From Leptospira ellinghausenii (GTDB taxonomy: Bacteria > Spirochaetota > Leptospiria > Leptospirales > Leptospiraceae), in the NCBI RefSeq assembly GCF_003114815.1, contig NZ_BFAZ01000010.1, positions 211,636 through 275,635 on the forward strand: 64,000 bases of DNA. Direction: 5' to 3'. Below the pieces are notes generated by a model. That model ran no database searches. It was not told the DNA's origin and saw only the letters and a list, made by a program, of their open reading frames with translations. The position numbers and the translations under genes were made by a program. Each line of letters opens with the position of its first letter. Positions within the stretch are counted from its first letter, which is position 1. Shown piece by piece: positions 27,035 to 36,175 of this stretch.

Positions 27035-27063
27035 TAGTTTAATATTAAACTAAAATTTGTCAA
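27035..27063 (-). promoter_or_regulatory. Promoter and palindromic operator of the pirin gene
   Basis: Minus strand: a perfect -35 TTGACA (27063-27058), and 16-17 bases later TAAACT/AAACTA as -10. A perfect 18-bp palindrome, TAGTTTAATATTAAACTA (27035-27052), covers the spacer and the -10. A dimeric repressor of the MarR/HxlR size class would fit. The ATG at 27028 is only seven bases below the -10. Confidence 0.6.
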
Positions 27064-27136
27064 CTGAGTTTCTATTTCCATTCACTAAAAAAAGAAAATC
27101 ACTTTCCAATCACTTTGAATCTTAAAGGATCATCCT

Positions 27137-28714
27137 ATGTCGAAAAGATCCTTAGAATCGATTCAAAAGAAAAAAAATTGGTTAGAATTAGGCCCAGTTT
27201 ATGTCAATCGAGTGAGGTTTTTACTCGCTGGTTTTTATATTATCGCTACTTTAGGTTCGTTCAAAACGTCCACAACCCTTCAAACTACAAGTTATTTAGT
27301 AGGTATTACTTGTATGTTTCTCTATGGAGGTTTGCAGGCTTATTTATTTAAAATTGGCAGACTCAATGCCTTTTTCCCGAAGTTATTCATTGTTTTGGAT
27401 ATTACCGTATTATTTGCAGTCACTGCATCTGGACTGATGGGTGGAAGTACAGTTGCTGCCGATTTAATTAAATCACCAACCTTATACGTATTGTATTATT
27501 TTTATGTTGTATACTCTGCATTTCTCTTTTCGAAACGGACGTTACTCACGAGTACTTATTACTCAGCTTTTTGTTTGGTATTAATTTTAATCATCGGTTA
27601 TGGACAAGGTGTTTCCTTTAAAGAGGCAGAAGGATTACAAAGTGAGAAGGGAACTGTTGCCATTTCAAATGAAGTATTTAAAATTTTATTTCTAATTTGT
27701 TTCGGTTACCTAACTTCTACTGTTTTAAATTTATTAAATGAAATCAAAAATGAGTCAGATGAAAAACATAAACTTGCTGAACTGGAAAGAGAAAATGCAA
27801 ACACTCTAAACCAAGATTTAAAAAGAATTGGATCTGAATTATTTAATACACTCAAAAGTATTCGTGAACTTACAAACGATTTTAATTTTCAAATAGAATC
27901 TCAAGACGTTTCGATTCGAGATCTTACAGAATTTGTTTCATCATTTTCAGAGAGTATACAAACTTCAGTAGAGAATATTGGAAAACAACATTCTCAAATT
28001 ACTTTACTCAATCATAAATCGGATACATTAAAGTTGAGTATCGCTGAAATTGGGAAAGTAGTGGAAGATCTCAATTCCAATATGAGTGATTTCCAAGATA
28101 GGAGTAATGTACTTTCAGATACTGTAAAAAATTTAGAAGAAAGATTACGTTCTGTCAATATTTCCCAAAAGGAAGTAAGTGAAGTGAATGATATCATGGC
28201 AGAAATTGCTGATCGTACCAATTTATTGGCATTAAATGCATCCATAGAAGCAGCAAGGGCTGGGGAACATGGTCGAGGTTTTGCAGTAGTTGCCCAAGAA
28301 GTAGCGAAACTAGCAGAAAATTCGAATGAAAATGCAACGAAGATTAAAAAGATCATCACAACTTCTAACCGTTATATTCAAGAGGGAACAGAACTAGCTT
28401 CCACTGCCTTTAATCAAACAGAGACCCTTCAATCAAAATATGATCTGCTAAGTGGTGTGATGAAAACTGCGACATCCAAAATTAATTCACAAAAAGATAT
28501 AAATAATGAAGTGCTGGAAGCTCTTGATTTAATTGAATCGATTTCTAAAGTATTGGACCAGGAATCGAAAATATTAGATAAAGATAAAGAACAAATGGTT
28601 GCAGTTGTTCACCAAATGGAAGAAATAAATCGAAAAGTTGTGATAAATGCTAGAAAAATGGGTGATAACACATCAAGTTTGGAAAATCAGGCAAAAGAAC
28701 TTGCATCTGAATAA
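27137..28714 (+). CDS. Methyl-accepting chemotaxis protein with polytopic membrane sensor
   Basis: 525 residues. The first 200 hold five or six membrane helices rather than the usual two, so the sensor is an integral membrane module with no large periplasmic domain. The signalling tip is clear: [20 protein letters not shown] followed by [20 protein letters not shown], flanked by long coiled coils. ATG 27137 has AAAGGA upstream. The caspase-like gene starts nine bases after the stop, which suggests co-transcription and a possible functional link. The ligand is unknown. Confidence 0.92.
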   Translation: MSKRSLESIQKKKNWLELGPVYVNRVRFLLAGFYIIATLGSFKTSTTLQTTSYLVGITCMFLYGGLQAYLFKIGRLNAFFPKLFIVLDITVLFAVTASGLMGGSTVAADLIKSPTLYVLYYFYVVYSAFLFSKRTLLTSTYYSAFCLVLILIIGYGQGVSFKEAEGLQSEKGTVAISNEVFKILFLICFGYLTSTVLNLLNEIKNESDEKHKLAELERENANTLNQDLKRIGSELFNTLKSIRELTNDFNFQIESQDVSIRDLTEFVSSFSESIQTSVENIGKQHSQITLLNHKSDTLKLSIAEIGKVVEDLNSNMSDFQDRSNVLSDTVKNLEERLRSVNISQKEVSEVNDIMAEIADRTNLLALNASIEAARAGEHGRGFAVVAQEVAKLAENSNENATKIKKIITTSNRYIQEGTELASTAFNQTETLQSKYDLLSGVMKTATSKINSQKDINNEVLEALDLIESISKVLDQESKILDKDKEQMVAVVHQMEEINRKVVINARKMGDNTSSLENQAKELASE

Positions 28715-28723
28715 ACAATTTTA

Positions 28724-30025
28724 ATGAAATCAAAAATTCTAATATTCTTAATGATAGCAATGCCAAGTCTTTTGAAAGCCGAGCCAATTGGGAAAAGATT
28801 CGCATTCGTTGTTGGCGTTAATGAATATAAGGATTTGTCCTTGGCAAATTTAAAAACCGCAAAGAATGATGCGCTTGGGATGACAAAAATTTTATTCAGT
28901 TATGGATCGTATAATCGTATCCAAACTTTAGTCCAGGAAGGATCCGTTAGTTCCATACCTACTAAATTTAACATTTTAACTCAACTTGAATTAGTATTAG
29001 AAGAAACCAATCCGGAAGATCTTTTCGTTTTTTATTTTTCGGGGCATGGTGTTGTTGATTATAATGATAAGGTTTATCTTTTACCAGAAGATGCAAACCC
29101 TCAAAAACCATTTGAGACTGGGATAGCCGTTGAACATCTGATTGAATTAACTAGAAAGTTTAAGCTCAAACGGGTAGTTTTTTTTATCGATGCTTGCAGA
29201 AATCCAGAAGATGGAAAGGAAGAAGTTGGAAGAAAATACTTAGAAGGAACAAGTTTTAAAGACTCAGAAATTGTCTCTGTGTTTTATTCAACAAAAGTAG
29301 GTTATTCCAGTTTTGAAGATCCAAAATCTGGATATGGTATTTATACAAAATATTTAATTTATGGATTAGAAGGTAGAGCGGATTCCAATTTTAATGGTGA
29401 AGTAACTTATTCCGAATTATCGAATTATGTAATCCAGTCAATGAAAGATTGGACCAAAGAAAATCAAAAATTACAGAAACCATATACCAAAGAATATGCG
29501 GAAAAAGCAGAAGATACGATCTTAACCTATGCAGTGAATCCAGAAACTTCATTGGCTGATGCACCACTATTTAATCCATATAACCCAACTTATGCGTTTC
29601 GATCTTTCCTGATTCCCGGTTGGGGACAATATGCAAGGGGACAGGAGGAAAAAGGTAAAATTTACATGTCGATTTTTGCGTTGGGAGTATTGTATGCAGG
29701 TTACCAATACAACCAATTCCGATCGGACAAACATGCATATGAATCTGCAATAGGGATCCCTCCGAATCCGAGAATTACTGAGACAGTATTGCTAAATTAT
29801 TATTTAATCGAACCACACAGACAACAAATGGAAACATCACGAGCAAACTTATCTCATGCTCTAACTGCATTACTCTTCATTTGGTCCGCAAATGTGTTTG
29901 ATTTTTATCTGTTAGGTCCAAATCCTAAAGAAAAATCGGGTGTTTTTTTAGATTTAGACTTGGAAAATCAAGGTTATATGGGAATCAATCGAGTTGGGAA
30001 ATTGGGTTATGCGATTAGGTTTTAA
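28724..30025 (+). CDS. Exported caspase-like (C14) protein with membrane tail
   Basis: 433 residues with a signal peptide (MKSKILIFLMIAMPSLLKAE). Residues 25-270 form a caspase/metacaspase p20-like domain: FAFVVGVNEYKD, catalytic His108 in FYFSGHGVVDY and catalytic Cys158 in FFIDACRNPEDG. The dyad is intact, so it may be an active cysteine protease in the periplasm. After residue 285, FRSFLIPGWGQYARGQEEKG and two hydrophobic helices resemble a DUF5683-type membrane module. The gene follows the chemoreceptor by nine bases and its end overlaps the first Kelch lipoprotein gene. The substrate is unknown. Confidence 0.88.
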   Translation: MKSKILIFLMIAMPSLLKAEPIGKRFAFVVGVNEYKDLSLANLKTAKNDALGMTKILFSYGSYNRIQTLVQEGSVSSIPTKFNILTQLELVLEETNPEDLFVFYFSGHGVVDYNDKVYLLPEDANPQKPFETGIAVEHLIELTRKFKLKRVVFFIDACRNPEDGKEEVGRKYLEGTSFKDSEIVSVFYSTKVGYSSFEDPKSGYGIYTKYLIYGLEGRADSNFNGEVTYSELSNYVIQSMKDWTKENQKLQKPYTKEYAEKAEDTILTYAVNPETSLADAPLFNPYNPTYAFRSFLIPGWGQYARGQEEKGKIYMSIFALGVLYAGYQYNQFRSDKHAYESAIGIPPNPRITETVLLNYYLIEPHRQQMETSRANLSHALTALLFIWSANVFDFYLLGPNPKEKSGVFLDLDLENQGYMGINRVGKLGYAIRF

Positions 30026-31523
30026 TTTAATTTCAATCTTCTTGGTTCTGCATTGTAATGTGAAAGCACCCAATCAGAATGTTTTTGATCCGACGAATAT
30101 TATTGGAAGTTCTGCTGTTGTATTACTCGGATTGGGATTAGGTGATGAATTAAAGATCACTTCCAGATATAAACAAAATGATTATCCAATTTTTGTAAAA
30201 ACAGAATACCTAGATTTAGATTTAAGTGCTCCAGCTGCCAATTATTTCTCAAAATCAAATTTTAAGATTTCAGATCCTTACCAAAATGATTTAATTTTGC
30301 GTGATGTATTCCCACTATCGGATTCCCGGTTAAGAGTTTTGTTTTCTGTGTCATCCAGGTCTGAATGGAGAGAGCCAGTTCTTTTATCCATCACAAAACC
30401 AGAAACAATGAATGAGTTTTCTTTCCCAGGGAAACAACTCGAGTTTCGATTTCCATATCCAAGATTTTATGGTTCGATCTCGGAAGCAAAGGGGAAAATC
30501 TCAGCATCATATTTAAATGATGGAAGAATCATTTTGGTTGGTGGAGTTAACCCTTCTGGCTCAACATTGTCAACGGTAGAGATTTGGGATCCAGAGACGG
30601 GTGTATCAAAGGTATTACCTTCGTTAAACGAGGGTATGACGGGTCTATCGATCTGTGTTCAAAAAACCGGGAAGGTGTTTGTTTCAGGTGGGAAAACTGT
30701 AGCTGGGAATGTATCTACAACCACTCAAATTTCAGACAAAATTTATTCTATCGATCCATCTACTGAAACTGTCACAGAACTTTCCTTCCGTATGGTCCGG
30801 AGGCGTTTTGGTCATTCCATGGTTTGCCTTGGTGATGGAAGTATCCTGGTTTCAGGCGGACAATTTCAAGTAGGAGTCGATCCATCTGCCATCACAAAAG
30901 ATCATGAATTGATTTCGTTAGCTGGAAATTCCTCTGTTTTACTCGATGGAGCATCAGACTTCCCAATAGGAATTATTTTCCATGCAATTGAATATGACGA
31001 AGCGAATTCTCGCATTTTATATTTTGGTGGCAGAGATCGACTGGATTCATACGCATTTTTTTCCAACACAGTTTATACAATTAACACAAACAACTTCAGT
31101 TTGACGAGTTTACCAGGAAACTTCGCAACTGCAAGATCAAACGTAACCAATTTAAAAATGCCGAACATGGATCGTGTGTTATTCGGTGGGATGAACCGCG
31201 AAGCTACTGGTTCAAAGGCGATCGAATCATGGAACGAAAGTTTATCATCTACTACTAGTCTTGGGTTTACAAGTCGATTTAAAAATGGTAGTTCAATCGT
31301 TAGATTTTCTGATGAACAAGTATTTTTCACTGGAGGAGTCGACACTTATTATAAATCGGGAATTTTAGAGATATATGATCATTTTGAACGTAAGAATTTT
31401 ATAGTAGACACTATGATGTCTCCAAGATCGGAACATTCCGCCTTTTTAACGACAAAGGGCATTGTGATTTTTGGGGATTCAGCTTTGACTGATAATAGGG
31501 TGGAAGTGTATGGGAAAGATTAG
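30009..31523 (+). CDS. Kelch-like repeat lipoprotein 1
   Basis: About 504 residues from ATG 30009 (an upstream start at 29994 is possible), overlapping the caspase-like gene. The N-terminus IFLVLHCNVKAP is a spirochaete-type lipobox. The mature protein opens with VFDPTNIIG, a motif shared with the next two genes. A beta-sandwich region follows, then from about residue 160 Kelch-type blades (DGRIILVGGVNPSGSTLSTVEIWDP, GKVFVSGG, GSILVSGGQF, RILYFGGRD). It is probably a beta-propeller anchored in the inner or outer membrane and used for binding rather than catalysis. Confidence 0.82.
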   Translation: MRLGFNLISIFLVLHCNVKAPNQNVFDPTNIIGSSAVVLLGLGLGDELKITSRYKQNDYPIFVKTEYLDLDLSAPAANYFSKSNFKISDPYQNDLILRDVFPLSDSRLRVLFSVSSRSEWREPVLLSITKPETMNEFSFPGKQLEFRFPYPRFYGSISEAKGKISASYLNDGRIILVGGVNPSGSTLSTVEIWDPETGVSKVLPSLNEGMTGLSICVQKTGKVFVSGGKTVAGNVSTTTQISDKIYSIDPSTETVTELSFRMVRRRFGHSMVCLGDGSILVSGGQFQVGVDPSAITKDHELISLAGNSSVLLDGASDFPIGIIFHAIEYDEANSRILYFGGRDRLDSYAFFSNTVYTINTNNFSLTSLPGNFATARSNVTNLKMPNMDRVLFGGMNREATGSKAIESWNESLSSTTSLGFTSRFKNGSSIVRFSDEQVFFTGGVDTYYKSGILEIYDHFERKNFIVDTMMSPRSEHSAFLTTKGIVIFGDSALTDNRVEVYGKD

Positions 31524-33363
31524 ATTTTTCTTTTTCGCCTTACTTTTGATATCCTGTAAAATACCTTCAGGATCGAATCCATTAGATCCTTCGTCTCCAG
31601 TAAATCTTGGATTGTTGATGTTAGGTGGCGATTCGGTTGTGAAAATGGAGTTCTCTTCCAATCGTGTTCAGCCTGGAGGAGTCCTGTATGTTTCAACAAA
31701 TCATGATTTTACAACGAAAGCAAATGGTTTAAGATTGCCTATCTCCAATTCAGGAATGAATCCAATTTCACAAGTAATTCCACGAAGTAAATTTTTATAT
31801 GAAATTCGGATGTCGCCATCAGTAACAACTGGTAAATTCACTTTAAATTTAAAAGACTATTATCTGAATGAATCCCTGTTGGTGAATCCAGAGTCTTTTG
31901 AATTTGAGATAGATTCAAATCCTCCGTTATTACAGTTAAAAACTGGGAATAGTATTGATATCTCTGAGTTACAAACTGGTTTTTTGGATATAGAAGCAAA
32001 TGAAGAAATTGTTTGGGATGGAAATATATCTCAAGTGAATCTTTCGGGGAATGCAAAAAATACGTTGGTTGTATCCGATATCATCGTCTCACAAAAAAAT
32101 ATTCGATTGTTGTTTGCGGGGAATCCAAACGCCAATGGAGGAATTCTTACCATCAGTTTTAATGGCGTAAAGGACAAAGCTTCTAATACCCAAGGTACAA
32201 TTGCAGTGCCAGTAAAAGTTTTTGCATTTAAAAGTGGTCCCAATATGAACATTGCTAGGCGTTCTTGCGTAGGAATGGAACTCAATGATGGGCGTAAAAT
32301 GGTTTTAGGTGGTAGAGCAAAGTCTGGTGTTTTGATTAATGGGAACGGTACATTAAGTAGTGCAGAATATTATAATTCTGTGACGAAGGAATTCACGTTT
32401 GCTCCCGATATGATTTACCGTCGGCAGGAATTTGCTATCGTTAAACTTTTAGATGGAAGGTTATTGGTTTCAGGAGGATTTGGGGGAAAGGTTGGAAACC
32501 CATCGAATGGAAGTTTAAATTCCACTGAAATATTTGATCCCATTACTAATTCATGGACAGAAGGACCATTACTTACGACACCTAGACAACTTCATAAAAT
32601 GACTGTATTACCAAATGGTGATGTTTTAGTTGTTGGAGGGCTTAGTCCATTTTCTCCGTTTCAATCTGTTTCGATGGTAGAACTGATTCATGTTACTGCT
32701 GATCCTTACAGTATGACGGTCGAAACGATTGGTAATCTTGTTGATTCTCGCGGCAAACAATCACAGGTGGTTTCGGTAATTGCTGGTAAGGTGATCATTA
32801 CGGGAGGGGAAAGATCGGATGTAACAGGGCCGAATCCAACCGATTATTATGCGCGTTCGATTGATAGCATTGAAATATATGATATCAGTACGAAAACCCT
32901 ATCGACTTCCTCTACAAAAGTAACAAAACGTTTCAATCATTTTACTCATGCATTAAGTAATGGTGAAGTTTTAATATTAGGTGGAATTAGTTCCCGTTTT
33001 GATGACAACCAGCCAATATTGCGAGCCCAGATTTATAATCCTATGACGGATACCATTCGTGACCATAAAAATCTTTTATTTGGAAGAGAATGGGGAAGTT
33101 CCTTTATGTTTCCATATGGTAAAGACCAAATTATTATTGCAGGTGGTTTGGAATATCGAACTGTCAATGGTAATACATATGATACAATTTTGGATACAGA
33201 ATCATGGTCCGAATCTGATCATCGATTTTATCTGACTGGTAGATCTCTAAATGCAAGATGGGATGGATGCGAAATCCAATATTCCTCCACTGGTGGTGGA
33301 ATGATATTAGGTGGTAGGATAGGAAGTATACTTGCAAATACGGAGGAATATAGTTTTGAATAA
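31510..33363 (+). CDS. Kelch-like repeat lipoprotein 2
   Basis: 617 residues, starting inside the end of lipoprotein 1 (14-base overlap). The signal and lipobox are FFFALLLISCKIPSG. After NPLDPSSPVNLGLLMLGGD come two beta-sandwich-like modules, the second with the Ig-like text LDIEANEEIVWDG. Kelch blades follow (DGRKMVLGGRAKSG, DGRLLVSGGFGGKVG, NGDVLVVGGLSP, GKVIITGGERS, NGEVLILGGISS). It is paralogous to the genes on either side. Confidence 0.82.
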   Translation: MGKIRFFFFALLLISCKIPSGSNPLDPSSPVNLGLLMLGGDSVVKMEFSSNRVQPGGVLYVSTNHDFTTKANGLRLPISNSGMNPISQVIPRSKFLYEIRMSPSVTTGKFTLNLKDYYLNESLLVNPESFEFEIDSNPPLLQLKTGNSIDISELQTGFLDIEANEEIVWDGNISQVNLSGNAKNTLVVSDIIVSQKNIRLLFAGNPNANGGILTISFNGVKDKASNTQGTIAVPVKVFAFKSGPNMNIARRSCVGMELNDGRKMVLGGRAKSGVLINGNGTLSSAEYYNSVTKEFTFAPDMIYRRQEFAIVKLLDGRLLVSGGFGGKVGNPSNGSLNSTEIFDPITNSWTEGPLLTTPRQLHKMTVLPNGDVLVVGGLSPFSPFQSVSMVELIHVTADPYSMTVETIGNLVDSRGKQSQVVSVIAGKVIITGGERSDVTGPNPTDYYARSIDSIEIYDISTKTLSTSSTKVTKRFNHFTHALSNGEVLILGGISSRFDDNQPILRAQIYNPMTDTIRDHKNLLFGREWGSSFMFPYGKDQIIIAGGLEYRTVNGNTYDTILDTESWSESDHRFYLTGRSLNARWDGCEIQYSSTGGGMILGGRIGSILANTEEYSFE

Positions 33364-35113
33364 AATTTATTTCTCATTTGTACTCTTATTCTTTGGATGT
33401 ATTGTTCCGGGTGACTTTAAGAATGTTTTTGATCCAAAATCAATTTCAGGTCTTTTACTTGCTTCCGTGGGAAATGCTGGTGCATTTGAATGCAAAGAAA
33501 AGTCAAATACCAAATCATTTGGCAATATTGACCAAGTATTATTGCAATGTAACCGAGAACTTGCATCCTTAGACACGTCATTCCTGGCCGATCTTAACGA
33601 ACAAACATTTTCAAATATTAGTTTTACCAAAATAGGCAATGATCAACTTTTGATTCAATTTGACCCTATTACAAGTGATGGTTGTTACGAAGTAAATTTA
33701 TCGAGTGTTGTATCTGGTTTAGGTGAAACATTATCTCAAAGTAAATATCCTATTATTGTAGATACACAACTACCAACAGTTAGTTTAGTTTCGTATTTAC
33801 CAATTACCGATTATACATTTTTTACTGCTAGGTATTGGGATTTTGAGAGTACTGAGCCTCTCAATCAATTTGGTCTTCCTTCCTTAAGTGGAAAATTAGC
33901 TCCTTTTATTGTATTTCGTTCTATCCAAAAAATAAGTGATACTAAATTTCGTGTTTATTTCGAAACTAATTTTTCTTCGAATGAACCTGGCTCCATTACC
34001 TTTAGTTTTCCAAATGCAAATGATAAGGCACTCAATGTAGTAACCAATACAATCACAATAAGACTCATAGGATTGGTTCCAGGACCAAGTTTAAACTTTG
34101 GACGTTCTGAATTTGATGCATTTCAAAATCAGAATGGAGATGTAATTGCAATTTATGGATACAATTCCAGTGCCGAGATCCTACGTCGTGGTACAAACTC
34201 TTTCCAATTAACAAATCCTAGTTTACCTGAAATCCATCGTGGTGAAAGGGGAGTAATGTTAGATGGGAAACGATTGCTGATTACGGGTGGGATCAAGTTT
34301 GCAGTGGCGACTGCTCTCACTGAGAGTTATGTATTTGATACGGAAACCACATCCTTTACCCAATCTGGTTCTATGGTGGAACCTCGGCACATGCATGATA
34401 TTGTAAAATTACCGAATGGGAAGGTAATGGTGATTGGTGGTATTAGCAATTATACACCTGTTTTACCAGGTATGTATTTTACTACATTAAACACGGCCGA
34501 AATTTATGATCCAAATACAGAAACATTCACTCAACTTTCAAATCGATTAAAAACACCAAGGTCATTTTCTTGTTCGGTGGTTTTGAATGATGGAAGAGTG
34601 ATGATCATTGGTGGAACCGACGGAGTTTTTGCTCCAAAAGATACGACCGAGTTTTTTGATCCAAATACAGAAACATTTAGTTGGGGACCTAATTTGCCAA
34701 CACCAGTTGGTGCATTAAAATGTTTAAAACTTTCTGACGGGAATGTTCTGATTTACGGTGCACAATTGTCAAATTTAAGTAATGCGACTATGTTATATGA
34801 TGTTTCAAAGAATCGAATATTGACAGTTGCAAATTCATTGTATAGAAGAGAATGGAGTTTTGCTTTAGAACTTCCAGATGGTGGAGTTTTATTTTATGGT
34901 GGAGCTTATCGTTATAATACAAGTGAACCAAGTCGGATGATTGAAAAATTGGATTATGCCAAGAGTAATAGTTTTTTTGAAATGGGAATGTCCAGGATCA
35001 GTGTATCCAAACATAGTGGTGTAAAATTTTCAGATGGAACCTTCTTGTTTTTAGGAGGAGAATCTGGTGGATTTTTCAATCATGGAACTGATTTTTACGG
35101 ATTGATAGAATAA
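33356..35113 (+). CDS. Kelch-like repeat lipoprotein 3
   Basis: About 585 residues. I prefer the TTG at 33356, which has GGAGG nine bases upstream (33342-33346) and gives MNKIYFSFVLLFFGC, a normal lipoprotein signal. The longer frame from 33332 adds residues before it. The mature start CIVPGDFKNVFDPKSISG repeats the FDP motif of the other two. Blades include DGKRLLITGGIKF, NGKVMVIGGISN, DGRVMIIGGTDG and DGTFLFLGGES. It overlaps the preceding stop by eight bases. Confidence 0.82.
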   Translation: MNKIYFSFVLLFFGCIVPGDFKNVFDPKSISGLLLASVGNAGAFECKEKSNTKSFGNIDQVLLQCNRELASLDTSFLADLNEQTFSNISFTKIGNDQLLIQFDPITSDGCYEVNLSSVVSGLGETLSQSKYPIIVDTQLPTVSLVSYLPITDYTFFTARYWDFESTEPLNQFGLPSLSGKLAPFIVFRSIQKISDTKFRVYFETNFSSNEPGSITFSFPNANDKALNVVTNTITIRLIGLVPGPSLNFGRSEFDAFQNQNGDVIAIYGYNSSAEILRRGTNSFQLTNPSLPEIHRGERGVMLDGKRLLITGGIKFAVATALTESYVFDTETTSFTQSGSMVEPRHMHDIVKLPNGKVMVIGGISNYTPVLPGMYFTTLNTAEIYDPNTETFTQLSNRLKTPRSFSCSVVLNDGRVMIIGGTDGVFAPKDTTEFFDPNTETFSWGPNLPTPVGALKCLKLSDGNVLIYGAQLSNLSNATMLYDVSKNRILTVANSLYRREWSFALELPDGGVLFYGGAYRYNTSEPSRMIEKLDYAKSNSFFEMGMSRISVSKHSGVKFSDGTFLFLGGESGGFFNHGTDFYGLIE

Positions 35114-35114
35114 A

Positions 35115-35840
35115 ATGCCACATGACAAGGGACAAATTTATGGTTCATTTAAAAAGATTTGTATCCCTGAAGTTTTGCTCCCAATGGAAGCAAGTGAGCT
35201 CAGACCAAAGTTATTAGAGTTAAAATCTGAATGGGAAAACAACAAACTCACTGGTAGTGAAGTTTCCTATCAAATTGTATTATTATATTTAGAAAAAAGG
35301 GTCAAACGACATCCATTTCTCAGAATGGGACAAAAACTTCCAAATCGTGATTCTTCAAAAGACTTTTTAGAAGTAGTTAGGTTTTATGGAATGCCAGATA
35401 CGGTTCGATATGCGCTTTGGAAATGGAGTCGATCTGAATGGAACATACAACTCATAGATTATAATCCCAACTCTTTGGAGATGTTGGAATCTCAGAGTAA
35501 AGGAATTCGTTATGCAACGATTAGTTGGGATGATGCATTGGCTGGCACTTTGGTAGAAGGGAAAAGAGACGCTTTTGAACATCTACTCCACGATTTAGCA
35601 CATGCGTATATGTTTTTTCGTGAAGATTATGATTTTATTGGTCAAACGAAATTCTTTCAACTTATGTTGGATGAGTATGATGATTATAAATCTTACTTGG
35701 AAAACGATCTAAGATTTAAACAAAAATTTGAATATTGTATATCCGATATGAATTCTCATCCAGCTCATTTATCTGCGTATTGGAATGCAATTCGTAGGGA
35801 AGCTGGTATTCCAGTATTTGAACTAGAAACAAAGATTTAA
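35115..35840 (+). CDS. Unknown protein with HLLHDLAHAYMF motif
   Basis: 241 residues, one base after the last Kelch gene and so probably the final gene of the run that starts with the chemoreceptor. No signal peptide. I do not recognise the family. The most distinctive part is HLLHDLAHAYMFFREDYDF (near residue 157), whose spaced histidines and acidic residues could bind a metal, as in helical HD-like or COQ4-like proteins. It overlaps the convergent MazG-like gene by four bases. Confidence 0.65.
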   Translation: MPHDKGQIYGSFKKICIPEVLLPMEASELRPKLLELKSEWENNKLTGSEVSYQIVLLYLEKRVKRHPFLRMGQKLPNRDSSKDFLEVVRFYGMPDTVRYALWKWSRSEWNIQLIDYNPNSLEMLESQSKGIRYATISWDDALAGTLVEGKRDAFEHLLHDLAHAYMFFREDYDFIGQTKFFQLMLDEYDDYKSYLENDLRFKQKFEYCISDMNSHPAHLSAYWNAIRREAGIPVFELETKI

Positions 35841-36175
35841 AGTTTTGGATTGTTTTTATGACGATTTAAATCACGATTAGTGTTTTTTTGAATGGTTGAC
35901 TTGATAACATCTTGGAGAGAGATCCCCATTTGATTGGCTAGACAAGTTAAAACAAATAAAATATCCCCAATTTCACTTGGAATCTGTTCTGCTGATTCAC
36001 CTGATTTAAAAGATTGATCTCCATACTTTCTAGCCATCAATCGAGACAATTCTCCTACCTCTTCTACAAGAATTGCTAAATTTGTAAGTTCCGAAAAATA
36101 GCGAACACCAATTGTTTGAATCCAATCATTTACTTCGTTTTGTAACTGATTTAGGGTGATCTCATTTTGGTCCAA
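35837..36175 (-). CDS. MazG-like nucleotide pyrophosphohydrolase
   Basis: 112 residues from a TTG at 36175, with GGAG seven bases upstream; the frame extends to ATG 36217 without a ribosome binding site. The MazG fold motifs are present: LVEEVGELSRLMARKY and EIGDILFVLTCLANQMGI supply the Glu/Asp cluster that binds Mg2+. Such enzymes hydrolyse non-canonical or excess nucleoside triphosphates. It is the last gene of the glycan operon, overlapping the stop of the DUF1574-like gene. Confidence 0.8.
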   Translation of the reverse strand: MDQNEITLNQLQNEVNDWIQTIGVRYFSELTNLAILVEEVGELSRLMARKYGDQSFKSGESAEQIPSEIGDILFVLTCLANQMGISLQDVIKSTIQKNTNRDLNRHKNNPKL

